Source: Burkholderiales bacterium UBA4615 (lineage in GTDB: Bacteria; Pseudomonadota; Gammaproteobacteria; Burkholderiales; Burkholderiaceae_E). From it: a stretch of DNA of 7,592 nucleotides. The position numbers and the translations under genes were made by a program. Shown here piece by piece: positions 1 to 6,360 of this stretch. Below the pieces are notes generated by a model. That model was given only the letters and a program-made list of their open reading frames with translations, made no database searches and had not been told where the DNA came from. The stretch is taken from NCBI GenBank assembly GCA_002386465.1, contig DGIT01000076.1, positions 76,346 to 83,937 of the forward strand, read 5' to 3'. Position 1 is the first letter of the stretch. Every line of letters starts with the position of its first letter.

Positions 1-71
1 TCGCTGCCCATGTGCCAGGCGCCAAAGCTTTCGCCCATGTCGGCATTCAAATCAACGTGTTGCTCATGCAT
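1..71 (-). CDS. pxpA: 5-oxoprolinase subunit A (LamB/YcsF family), N-terminal fragment cut by the window edge
   Basis: Only the first 23 complete codons are present. They read MHEQHVDLNADMGESFGAW followed by HMGS, which matches the conserved opening of the LamB/YcsF family (DLNADxGExFGxW). In the family, PxpA works with PxpB and PxpC to open the ring of 5-oxoproline (pyroglutamate) to glutamate using ATP, in the cytoplasm. I chose the ATG at 71 because GAAGGTG (84-78, minus) sits six bases before it as a good ribosome binding site. An alternative in-frame ATG at 86 adds MKVHT and overlaps the pxpC stop as ATGA, but has no good Shine-Dalgarno sequence. It is the third gene of the operon pxpB-pxpC-pxpA. 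Identity is strong from motif plus context. The rest of the protein, including its active site, lies outside the window. Confidence 0.88.
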   Translation of the reverse strand, partial: MHEQHVDLNADMGESFGAWHMGS

Positions 72-82
72 GGTGTGCACCT

Positions 83-1135
83 TCATGTGATGGGATAGCG
101 GCAAACCTGCTCGATGCCGATCAGTCGCTGGCGCAGCGTACGCGCCTGATGTTCGGCCAGTGCATCCGCCTCCTCCAGGCCGATCAAACGAAACCGGATC
201 AGGCTGCCGGCGCCCGCCTGCGCCAGCAGGCCTTCGGCTGCGCTGGTCACTTCAAGCACCCGCGGATAGCCCCCGGTGGTCTGATGTTCGGCCAGCAGAA
301 TGACCGGCTCGCCGCCCGGCGGCAACTGTACTGTGCCAAAGAACACCGGCTCACTGGCCAGCTGGGGCAGACCGCGCGTCTCGATCGGTTCGCCCTGCAG
401 CCGCAGACCCTGACGGTTGCTTTGCGCGCTCACCTTCCAGGTCTGGTTCAAGAGCCGCTCACGCGCACCGTCGGACAGGTCCTGCAGATGTCGGCCGGCC
501 AGGACAGGCAGATCGATGAGCGGCCAGGCTCGCGGCAGATCACCCGCCACCTGCCAACGGGGCCATCTCACGGCGATGGCCTCGTCGAAGGGCCCGATCA
601 CGCACTGAGCACGCGCTCGCGCCAACTCCTCAGCCCCTTCGGCCAGCGCCAGCCACTGACCGGCCACGATGCGCTCAGGCCCGATCCCGGCGGCCAGATG
701 GGCGCTGCGGCTGTCCATGACCTGCGGCAGATCCAGACCGCCTGCCACGGCCAGCCAACTGCGCCAACCGGCCTGTGGTGCCTGCCAGCGCAGCACGCTG
801 CCTGCAGGCACGAACGCAGGGCGCTGCGTCTTGACCGGAAGGAAGCCTGAGCCGCTCTGTCCATCGGACCATGACACCACATGGCCGGCGCCCACGCTGG
901 CGATCCAGGCATCGCCATGAACACATAGGGTCGGACCGGGCCCGGTGATTTCCAAGCCTGCCGCCGATGCGGGGTTACCAACCAGTGCATTGGCCAGTGT
1001 CATCGCGGCTCGATCCATGGCACCGCCGCGCGACAGCGCGATAGCGGCCTGTCCGGGTCGCCCCAGATCCTGCACCGTGTCGAGCAAACCCGCCTTGCGG
1101 ACTTCCAGGGCCGGCCTGCGTCTGTGCGCGTTCAT
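83..1135 (-). CDS. pxpC: 5-oxoprolinase subunit C (biotin-dependent carboxyltransferase / KipA-like family)
   Basis: A 350-residue protein, close to the usual family length and apparently complete. PxpC pairs with PxpB, and with PxpA forms the prokaryotic ATP-dependent 5-oxoprolinase. The related KipA/allophanate hydrolase subunit 2 domain gives the family its 'carboxyltransferase' label. Visible family motifs are TVQDLGRPGQ near residue 20, GGAMDRAAMTLANALVGNP at about 37-55, WLAVAGGLDLPQVM-SRS in the first third to half, SNRQGLRLQG in the second half, and QTTGGYP at about 285-291. The start is taken at ATG 1135 because it overlaps the pxpB stop (ATGA), implying translational coupling. An in-frame GTG at 1147 would add only MGSA. 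There is no obvious Shine-Dalgarno sequence at either, which fits coupling. The stop at 83-85 overlaps a possible pxpA ATG. A substrate other than 5-oxoproline, such as another lactam, is possible and cannot be excluded from sequence. Confidence 0.92.
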   Translation of the reverse strand: MNAHRRRPALEVRKAGLLDTVQDLGRPGQAAIALSRGGAMDRAAMTLANALVGNPASAAGLEITGPGPTLCVHGDAWIASVGAGHVVSWSDGQSGSGFLPVKTQRPAFVPAGSVLRWQAPQAGWRSWLAVAGGLDLPQVMDSRSAHLAAGIGPERIVAGQWLALAEGAEELARARAQCVIGPFDEAIAVRWPRWQVAGDLPRAWPLIDLPVLAGRHLQDLSDGARERLLNQTWKVSAQSNRQGLRLQGEPIETRGLPQLASEPVFFGTVQLPPGGEPVILLAEHQTTGGYPRVLEVTSAAEGLLAQAGAGSLIRFRLIGLEEADALAEHQARTLRQRLIGIEQVCRYPIT

Positions 1136-1914
1136 CGCCGAGCCCACAAGTGATCGAACATCGCCTGATCGATCGGCTCAAAGCGAATCGTGTCGCCCTC
1201 GGCCATCAGTGAGGCCGGCACACGCGCTGGGTCAAAGAGGCGCAAGGGACATCGCCCGATGAGATGCCAGCCGCCGGCCGTGGGGTTGGGATAGACCGCC
1301 GTCTGCAGGCCTGCAATGGCAATGCCGCCCTCAGGCACGCGAGGCCGCGGGACCGAGCGGCGGTCAAGCTTCAGTCGAGCATCCAGCCCGCCCAGGTAGG
1401 CGAACCCCGGCATGAATCCGACGACCTCGGCTGTGAACTCGCAGCCGCTGTGCAGGCTCACAACCTGCTCCACGGACAGTCCGGTGGACCGTGCAACCTC
1501 CTCCAGATCGGGGGCCATGGCCGGCTCGTAGCACGCCGGCAAGACCACCACCTTGCCCGAAGGGGCATGCCAGTCCAGGGCCTGCGGCGCCACCTCGCGC
1601 AGCCAGTCGAGCGATGCCGCCCGCTGCAGGGCACGTGTCGCGCTGTCGGTATCGCTGTGCAAGCGCACGGCCAAGGTGCGCACCCCCGCCACCGCTTCGG
1701 CACAGAAGGCCGGAGGCGTGGCGCGCAGATGCGCAGCCAGGGCGCGCGCAGCCACATTGGCCTGCGGCTGGGATGACCAGTCGACCATGACCCAGTTGTC
1801 ACCACACGGCTCCACCTGAACCTGCACGATGGCTTTGCGCGATGGGGTACGGGGGCGAGTGTTCACGCGGGTGCCGGCGGGGCGCGGCGCGGCGCGGTCA
1901 GGGGGTGCATTCAT
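1132..1914 (-). CDS. pxpB: 5-oxoprolinase subunit B (KipI / allophanate hydrolase subunit 1 family)
   Basis: A 260-residue protein from ATG 1914, first gene of the pxpBCA operon and partner of PxpC in ATP-dependent 5-oxoproline ring opening. Clear family motifs are GFMPGFAYLGGLDARL (about 166-181), RSVPRPRVPEGGIAIAGLQT, YPNPTAGGWHLIGRCPLRLF (GGW near 214-216) and a closing GDTIRF. The recognisable domain begins only near residue 30 (VQVQVEPCGDNW), so about 30 proline- and arginine-rich residues precede it. The true start is therefore uncertain: the reading frame stays open up to 2055, while a GTG at 1866 would give a more usual length. None of these starts has a convincing ribosome binding site. 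The family's usual GDR near the N terminus is GDN here, and the usual PAGSVAIAG is PEGGIAIAG. Neither change points to loss of function. Name is confident, start is moderate. Confidence 0.9.
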   Translation of the reverse strand: MNAPPDRAAPRPAGTRVNTRPRTPSRKAIVQVQVEPCGDNWVMVDWSSQPQANVAARALAAHLRATPPAFCAEAVAGVRTLAVRLHSDTDSATRALQRAASLDWLREVAPQALDWHAPSGKVVVLPACYEPAMAPDLEEVARSTGLSVEQVVSLHSGCEFTAEVVGFMPGFAYLGGLDARLKLDRRSVPRPRVPEGGIAIAGLQTAVYPNPTAGGWHLIGRCPLRLFDPARVPASLMAEGDTIRFEPIDQAMFDHLWARR

Positions 1915-2124
1915 GGGGAGCAAACCGGAGCACGGATCGTCAGGTAGGGTGCCGCGAGATGGCGCAGTATCGCGCAGGCTTGTCCGCCCGGTCAGCCAAC
2001 CTGTGCCCAGGATGCAATTTCGCAAACCAGCCACGCACTGGGCCAGCGCACTCATGCAGGCCTACACTCGATGATCGCCATGACATGCGCATGGCCTCAC
2101 CACCGACTCTGCGGACCCCTGAGC
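1915..2124. other. Divergent intergenic region between pxpB and the monooxygenase gene
   Basis: This 210-base gap separates two genes read away from each other, so promoters for both are expected here. I looked for sigma70 boxes on both strands and found no pair with good sequence and 16-18 base spacing. TACACT at 2063-2068 (plus) and GATACT within the minus-strand reading near 1971 are isolated -10-like matches without matching -35 boxes. The only structured element I can support is the palindrome at 2077-2095. If pxpB really starts at 2055, or the monooxygenase at 2071, most of this region would be coding, but neither extension resembles its family. Confidence 0.5.
2077..2095. promoter_or_regulatory. 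Candidate operator: nested palindrome upstream of the monooxygenase gene
   Basis: The sequence GCCATGACATGCGCATGGC contains a perfect six-base inverted repeat (GCCATG / CATGGC, seven-base spacer). Overlapping it is a perfect ten-base palindrome, CATGCGCATG, at 2084-2093. It ends 29 bases before the chosen ATG at 2125, a position where a regulator could act on the monooxygenase promoter or leader. No regulator gene lies in the window to pair with it, and short palindromes can arise by chance in GC-rich DNA. Confidence 0.25.
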
Positions 2125-3948
2125 ATGACCGATACCGCCTTGCACTCCACCACGGCCGAAGGACTCGGATTCGACCCCGCTGCGCTGCGCCGCCGCTACG
2201 ACGAGGAGCGCGACCGTCGGGTGCGCGACGACGGCAATGATCAGTACGTCGAAGTGAAGGGCCGCTTCGACCATCTCCTGGATGATCCCTACGCCGAGCC
2301 GAGCTTCACACGCGACCCGATCGTGCGGGACATGGATGTGCTGGTGGTGGGCGGCGGATTCGGCGGCCTGCTCGCTGCAGCCCGCCTGCGTGCCGCCGGC
2401 TATGAAGACCTGTGCATCATCGAGAAAGCCGCGGACTTCGGTGGTACCTGGTACTGGAACCGTTATCCCGGCGCGGCCTGCGATACCGAGAGCTATATCT
2501 ATCTGCCGCTGCTGGAGGAGACCGGCTACATGCCTGTGTCCAAGTACGCGCGGGCGCCTGAAATCCTGGAGCATTCGCGGCGAATCGGTCGTCATTTCGA
2601 TCTGTACCGGTCGGCAATCTTTCAGACGGTGATCACCGACATGCGCTGGCTGGAGGACGCGGCACGCTGGCAAGTGAGCACCAACCGCCAGGATGTGCTG
2701 CGCGCGCGTTTCGTGGTTCTGGCGGGCGGTCCTCTGAACCTGCCCAAGCTGCCAGGGATCCCAGGCGTAGAGAGCTTCAAGGGGCATCACTTTCATACCA
2801 GCCGCTGGGACTATGCCTACACCGGCGGCTCATCGATGGGCAGCCTGTCCGGCCTCGCAGACAAGCGCGTGGGCATCATCGGCACCGGTGCCACGGCCGT
2901 GCAGTGTGTGCCCCATCTGGGCGCCGGCGCCAAAGAGCTCTATGTGTTTCAGCGCACGCCTTCATCGGTCGACGTGCGCAACGACCGCCCCACCGACCCC
3001 GAGTGGGTCAAGAGTCTGAAACCAGGCTGGCAGCGCGAGCGCATGGACAATTTCACCGCGGTCATTTCGGGTGGAAAGTTCGACGTGGACCTGGTTGATG
3101 ACGGATGGACCGACCTCATCGGCAACATCCTGCTTGCTGCGCGCAAGAAGTCTGCCGCAGGCGAAGTGGTCGCCAACACTGAAGAGCTGATTCAGCTGGC
3201 CGACTACGCCAAGATGGAGCGGGTGCGCGCCCGCGTCGATGCCGTGGTGAAGGATCGGGCCACCGCCGACGCGCTCAAGCCCTGGTACAACCAGTTCTGC
3301 AAGCGCCCCTGCTTCCATGATCAGTACCTGGATACGTTCAACCGACCCAGCGTGCATCTGGTCGACACGCAGGGCCAGGGTGTAGAGCGCATCACCGAGC
3401 GAGGCGTCGTGGTGGCGGGCCGTGAATACGCACTGGATTGCCTGATTTTCGGCACCGGCTTCGAGGTGGGCACCGATTTCACCCGGCGGCTCGGCTTCGA
3501 GGTGACGGGTCGCCAGGGCATGACCCTCACCGACAAGTGGAAGGGCGGCGCGCAGACCTTCCATGGACTGTTCACACGACAGTTCCCGAACATGTTCGTG
3601 ATGACCACGCAGCAGTCTGGTCAGAGCGCCAACTTTCAGCACATGCTCGATGAGCAGTCCCATCACATTGCCTATGTGCTGAAAGCGGTGAAGGAGCGCG
3701 GCGTGCGGACTGTGGAAGCCAGCGAACAGGCGGAAGCCGATTGGGTGCAGACCATTGTCACCCTGTCGCGGGCACGCCAGCCGTTCCTGAATCAGTGCAC
3801 GCCTGGCTACTACAACAACGAAGGCAAACCCAACGAGCGCACCGCGCGTAACTCCCAGTTCTGGCGCGGCCCGATGGTGTTCATCCGCATGTGGAATGCG
3901 TGGCGCAAAGACGGCACCCTCGCAGGCCTGGAGCTGACGCAGGGTTGA
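2125..3948 (+). CDS. Type I Baeyer-Villiger monooxygenase (FAD- and NADPH-dependent)
   Basis: A 607-residue flavoprotein predicted to insert one oxygen from O2 next to a ketone carbonyl, giving an ester or lactone, with NADPH as reductant. The FAD-binding Rossmann motif GGGFGGL is at 76-82 and the second, NADPH-binding motif GTGATA at 253-258. Both type I BVMO fingerprints are present: GGTWYWNRYPGAACD at 106-120, and FKGHHFHTSRWD at 218-229, which fits FxGxxxHxxxW(P/D). QRTP at 276-279 carries the Arg (277) that by motif matches the flavin-peroxide-stabilising Arg of known BVMOs. GTGF at 443-446 is the late FAD-contact motif. About 70 residues precede the first Rossmann strand, longer than in cyclohexanone monooxygenase and more like enzymes acting on bulky or large-ring ketones. 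I chose ATG 2125 (MTDTALH); an in-frame ATG at 2071 adds 18 residues that look non-coding. Neither has a strong ribosome binding site. Substrate unknown; no signal peptide, so cytoplasmic. Confidence 0.93.
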   Translation: MTDTALHSTTAEGLGFDPAALRRRYDEERDRRVRDDGNDQYVEVKGRFDHLLDDPYAEPSFTRDPIVRDMDVLVVGGGFGGLLAAARLRAAGYEDLCIIEKAADFGGTWYWNRYPGAACDTESYIYLPLLEETGYMPVSKYARAPEILEHSRRIGRHFDLYRSAIFQTVITDMRWLEDAARWQVSTNRQDVLRARFVVLAGGPLNLPKLPGIPGVESFKGHHFHTSRWDYAYTGGSSMGSLSGLADKRVGIIGTGATAVQCVPHLGAGAKELYVFQRTPSSVDVRNDRPTDPEWVKSLKPGWQRERMDNFTAVISGGKFDVDLVDDGWTDLIGNILLAARKKSAAGEVVANTEELIQLADYAKMERVRARVDAVVKDRATADALKPWYNQFCKRPCFHDQYLDTFNRPSVHLVDTQGQGVERITERGVVVAGREYALDCLIFGTGFEVGTDFTRRLGFEVTGRQGMTLTDKWKGGAQTFHGLFTRQFPNMFVMTTQQSGQSANFQHMLDEQSHHIAYVLKAVKERGVRTVEASEQAEADWVQTIVTLSRARQPFLNQCTPGYYNNEGKPNERTARNSQFWRGPMVFIRMWNAWRKDGTLAGLELTQG

Positions 3949-3951
3949 ATC

Positions 3952-3967
3952 GCCCGCCAAGGCGGGC
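3952..3967. terminator. Perfect GC-rich inverted repeat after the monooxygenase gene; possible weak terminator
   Basis: GCCCGCC-AA-GGCGGGC begins three bases after the monooxygenase stop codon. Because a two-base loop is too tight, the real hairpin would be six base pairs with a four-base loop. No T-run follows on either strand, so it is not a standard intrinsic terminator. It may slow or partly end transcription, or protect the 3' end of the message. The same GCCCGCC occurs again at 4014-4020, directly before the next start codon, so the right arm could pair with either copy. Confidence 0.35.
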
Positions 3968-4020
3968 TGAAGGGATAATGGCGGATTGCGTGCCGATCGG
4001 CACCGCCCGGTCCGCCCGCC

Positions 4021-5943
4021 ATGCAGCCTGCCGCGCTTCGCGTGCTCGCGCTCATCCCTCCGATGACGCAGCTGAACACGCCCTACCCGTCCACCGCCTA
4101 CCTTACCGGGTTCCTGCGCGCACGCGGATTTGAAGCACACCAGGCCGACCTGGCGCTTGAACTCGTCCTGTCGCTGCTCAGTCCCGATGGCCTGAGGGCT
4201 GTCATGCGGCAGATCGAGTCTTTGGCACCTGAAGCCGTCAGCGTGCGCGTGAGTCAGTTCATGGCGCAACACGGTCGCTACCTGAGCACCATCGGTCCGG
4301 TCATTGCCTTTCTGCAAGGCCGCGACCCGACGCTCGCCCACCGCATCGTCACCCGTCGTTACCTGCCCGAAGGCAGCCGCTTTGCATCCCTGGATGTGTA
4401 CGTGAGCGAGGAAGGTGAGGACCCTCTGGGCTGGGCATTCGGGGCTCTGGGTCTGCAGGAACGCGCCAAGCATCTGGCGACTCTGTATCTGAACGACCTG
4501 GCTGATGTGCTGCGCGAGGCGATTGACCCGCGCTTTGAATTTGTGCGCTACGCCGAATCGCTGGCGGCGAGCCAACCGACCTTCGATCCACTGGCTGAGG
4601 CCTTGTCTGCGCCAAAGAATCTGGTGGACGAGTATCTGCAGGCGATCACCCTCGCGGCAATCAAACGGCATGCGCCCACGGTGGTGCTGATCTCGGTGCC
4701 TTTTCCGGGCACGGTCTACGCAGCGTTCAGGATCGCGCAGACCATCAAGGCACACCATCCGCAGATCGTCACCGTTCTGGGCGGCGGGTTCGTCAACACC
4801 GAACTGCGTCAGTTAAGCGAACCGCGCGTATTCGACTACTTTGACTTCATCACGCTGGACGCAGGCGAGCGCCCTCTGCTCGCCTTGCTGGAGCACATCC
4901 AGGGCAAGCGCTCACGCCAGCGGCTGGTGCGCACTTATTTGCGCGAGGCGCACAGCGGGTTGGTGCAGTACATGCACTGGCCTGAACCGGACATTGCATT
5001 CACTGATGTGGGCACACCGACCTGGGACGGTTTGCCGCTCGATCGGTATCTGTCCTTGCTCGACATGCTCAACCCGATGAACCGTCTGTGGAGCGATGGA
5101 CGCTGGAACAAGCTGACCGTGGCGCAAGGGTGCTACTGGAAGCAATGCAGCTTTTGCGACGTGAGTCTGGATTACATCTCGCGCTATGAAGGCGCATCGG
5201 CTGCCTTGCTGGCAGACCGGATTGATGCGATCGTGGCCGAGACCGGGCAAACCGGCTTTCATTTCGTCGATGAAGCCGCGCCACCCAAGGCGCTCAAGGC
5301 GCTCGCCCAGGAACTGATCGCAAGACAAACCGGCATCGCCTGGTGGGGCAACATCCGCTTCGAGAAATCCTTCCGACCGGAGTTGTGCGAACTGCTGGCC
5401 CAGAGTGGATGCGTCGCGGTTTCAGGCGGACTGGAGGTTGCCTCCGACAGGCTGCTCAGCCTCATGAAAAAAGGCGTGTCGGTTGCTCAGGTGGCGCGGG
5501 TGACGCGGGCTTTTTCCGATGCAGGCATTCTGGTGCATGCCTACCTGATGTACGGATTTCCCAGTCAGACCGTGCAGGACACGGTCGATGCACTGGAATA
5601 CGTGCGTCAGCTTTTTGAGCAAGGCTGCATTCGCAGCGGATTTTTTCACCGCTTCGTTTGCACGGTGCACTCGCCCGTGGGCCTGAACCCGCAAGATTAC
5701 GGCGTCGCCCTGCAGCCGTTGCCGCCTGTGAGCTTTGCGCGCAATGACGTGGGGTTTGATGACCCGGTTGGCACGGACCATGACGCGCTGGGGGCGGCCC
5801 TGCGCAAAGCGCTCTACAACTACATGCACGGCATCGGACTTGAAGAGGATGTACGCAGCTGGTTTGACTTCAGTGTGCCGCGCACCACCGTCAAGCGCCG
5901 CTTCATCGAACGGGCGCTACAGCAACCGGCCGGGTCTGCTTAG
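4021..5943 (+). CDS. B12-binding-domain radical SAM protein of unknown function
   Basis: A 640-residue protein with the layout of cobalamin-type radical SAM enzymes, which use an iron-sulfur cluster to make a 5'-deoxyadenosyl radical. The N terminus has a short Rossmann-like strand (VLALIPP, about 8-14), then a largely helical stretch, then a B12-binding-like fold at about 220-310 with a GGG turn at 254-256 and DAGE at 280-283. No DxHxxG motif is visible, so any cobalamin would bind base-off without a His ligand. The radical SAM core follows: cluster cysteines 371, 376 and 379 in GCYWKQCSFCD, spaced CX4CX2C rather than the common CX3CX2C, then WWGNIRFEK, and GGLEVASDRLL (469-479) as the SAM-binding segment. 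Start at 4021 is the only upstream in-frame ATG/GTG/TTG after the stop at 3976, and it keeps the first strand. No ribosome binding site is visible. It follows the monooxygenase by 72 bases on the same strand and could share its transcript. Substrate is not predictable. Confidence 0.88.
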   Translation: MQPAALRVLALIPPMTQLNTPYPSTAYLTGFLRARGFEAHQADLALELVLSLLSPDGLRAVMRQIESLAPEAVSVRVSQFMAQHGRYLSTIGPVIAFLQGRDPTLAHRIVTRRYLPEGSRFASLDVYVSEEGEDPLGWAFGALGLQERAKHLATLYLNDLADVLREAIDPRFEFVRYAESLAASQPTFDPLAEALSAPKNLVDEYLQAITLAAIKRHAPTVVLISVPFPGTVYAAFRIAQTIKAHHPQIVTVLGGGFVNTELRQLSEPRVFDYFDFITLDAGERPLLALLEHIQGKRSRQRLVRTYLREAHSGLVQYMHWPEPDIAFTDVGTPTWDGLPLDRYLSLLDMLNPMNRLWSDGRWNKLTVAQGCYWKQCSFCDVSLDYISRYEGASAALLADRIDAIVAETGQTGFHFVDEAAPPKALKALAQELIARQTGIAWWGNIRFEKSFRPELCELLAQSGCVAVSGGLEVASDRLLSLMKKGVSVAQVARVTRAFSDAGILVHAYLMYGFPSQTVQDTVDALEYVRQLFEQGCIRSGFFHRFVCTVHSPVGLNPQDYGVALQPLPPVSFARNDVGFDDPVGTDHDALGAALRKALYNYMHGIGLEEDVRSWFDFSVPRTTVKRRFIERALQQPAGSA

Positions 5944-6344
5944 TCCGCAAGACCCTTGGAAGCTGACCACGGCCCGTCTACCACGCTGGCTTCTTCAGGA
6001 CCGGGCCAGGGCGGCAGGGTGACCGCAATCGCGACGATCGAATCCTCTGGCGTGGACCTGAACTGAAAATGGGTGCCACAGGGAATGCTCAGACACACCC
6101 CGGCGTGCAGCGAGACAATCTCTTCGTGCTCACCGAGCTTGCGCCACATCTGCCCGAAACCCGAAACGATGAACCACAACTCGCTCACCGTGCGATGACA
6201 GACCGCGCGTGACACCTTGCCCTGACCCAGCTCGAAATGCGCCATGGCTGCGCCGGGCAGTTGCAACATCGGCCTGACCACCGAACCGTCTGGAGCTGGT
6301 TCGAGCCGCGAGGCGCTTAAGCGCGTGGTCTGAAACACCGTCAT
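5940..6344 (-). CDS. Small single-domain cupin protein
   Basis: A 134-residue protein with one cupin barrel, last gene of the minus-strand set. Motif 1 is seen as VCHRTVSELWFIVSGFGQMW and motif 2 as GVCLSIPCGTHFQFRS, ending in PPWPGPEE-SVVDGPW. In ordinary metal cupins motif 1 gives HxH and Glu, and motif 2 gives a His. Here only one His and the Glu of motif 1 are clearly kept: the second His position is Thr (HRT), and in motif 2 the only His falls one residue early. The protein could still bind a metal with fewer ligands, or be a non-metal ligand-binding or isomerase-like cupin. Its start (ATG 6344) is 16 bases after the receptor-gene stop, with no clear ribosome binding site, so it may depend on upstream translation. 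Its TAA interlocks with the TAG of the radical SAM gene on the other strand. Specific role unknown; cytoplasmic. Confidence 0.8.
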   Translation of the reverse strand: MTVFQTTRLSASRLEPAPDGSVVRPMLQLPGAAMAHFELGQGKVSRAVCHRTVSELWFIVSGFGQMWRKLGEHEEIVSLHAGVCLSIPCGTHFQFRSTPEDSIVAIAVTLPPWPGPEEASVVDGPWSASKGLAD

Positions 6345-6360
6345 AGGACGCGGAAATCAT

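Noticed and set aside
149..850. A 233-codon plus-strand open frame opposite pxpC
   Set aside because: pxpC on the other strand carries strong family motifs through the whole interval; the plus-strand product has no recognisable fold or motif.
1264..1776. A 170-codon plus-strand open frame opposite pxpB
   Set aside because: Fully antisense to the conserved PxpB domain and without any motif.
2071..2124. Extended monooxygenase start at ATG 2071
   Set aside because: The 18 extra residues contain several Cys, His and Trp, run through the palindrome, and do not resemble the family; MTDTALH at 2125 fits better.
2062..2796. A 244-codon minus-strand open frame opposite the monooxygenase start
   Set aside because: It lies antisense to the FAD-binding domain and has no recognisable domain; its composition is that of a shadow frame.
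3974..3979. GATAAT as a -10 promoter box for the radical SAM gene
   Set aside because: No acceptable -35 box lies 16-18 bases upstream; that region is the GC-rich hairpin.
2962..4758. A 598-codon open frame on the minus strand opposite the monooxygenase and radical SAM genes
   Set aside because: It spans two clearly recognisable genes and their intergenic gap, shows no family motif, and is rich in His, Arg and Gln as expected from antisense reading of GC-rich codons.
3949..6360. A RiPP-type cluster built around the radical SAM protein and cupin
   Set aside because: No short precursor-peptide frame fits in the 72-base gap or the convergent junction, no peptidase or exporter is present, and the cupin is on the opposite strand.
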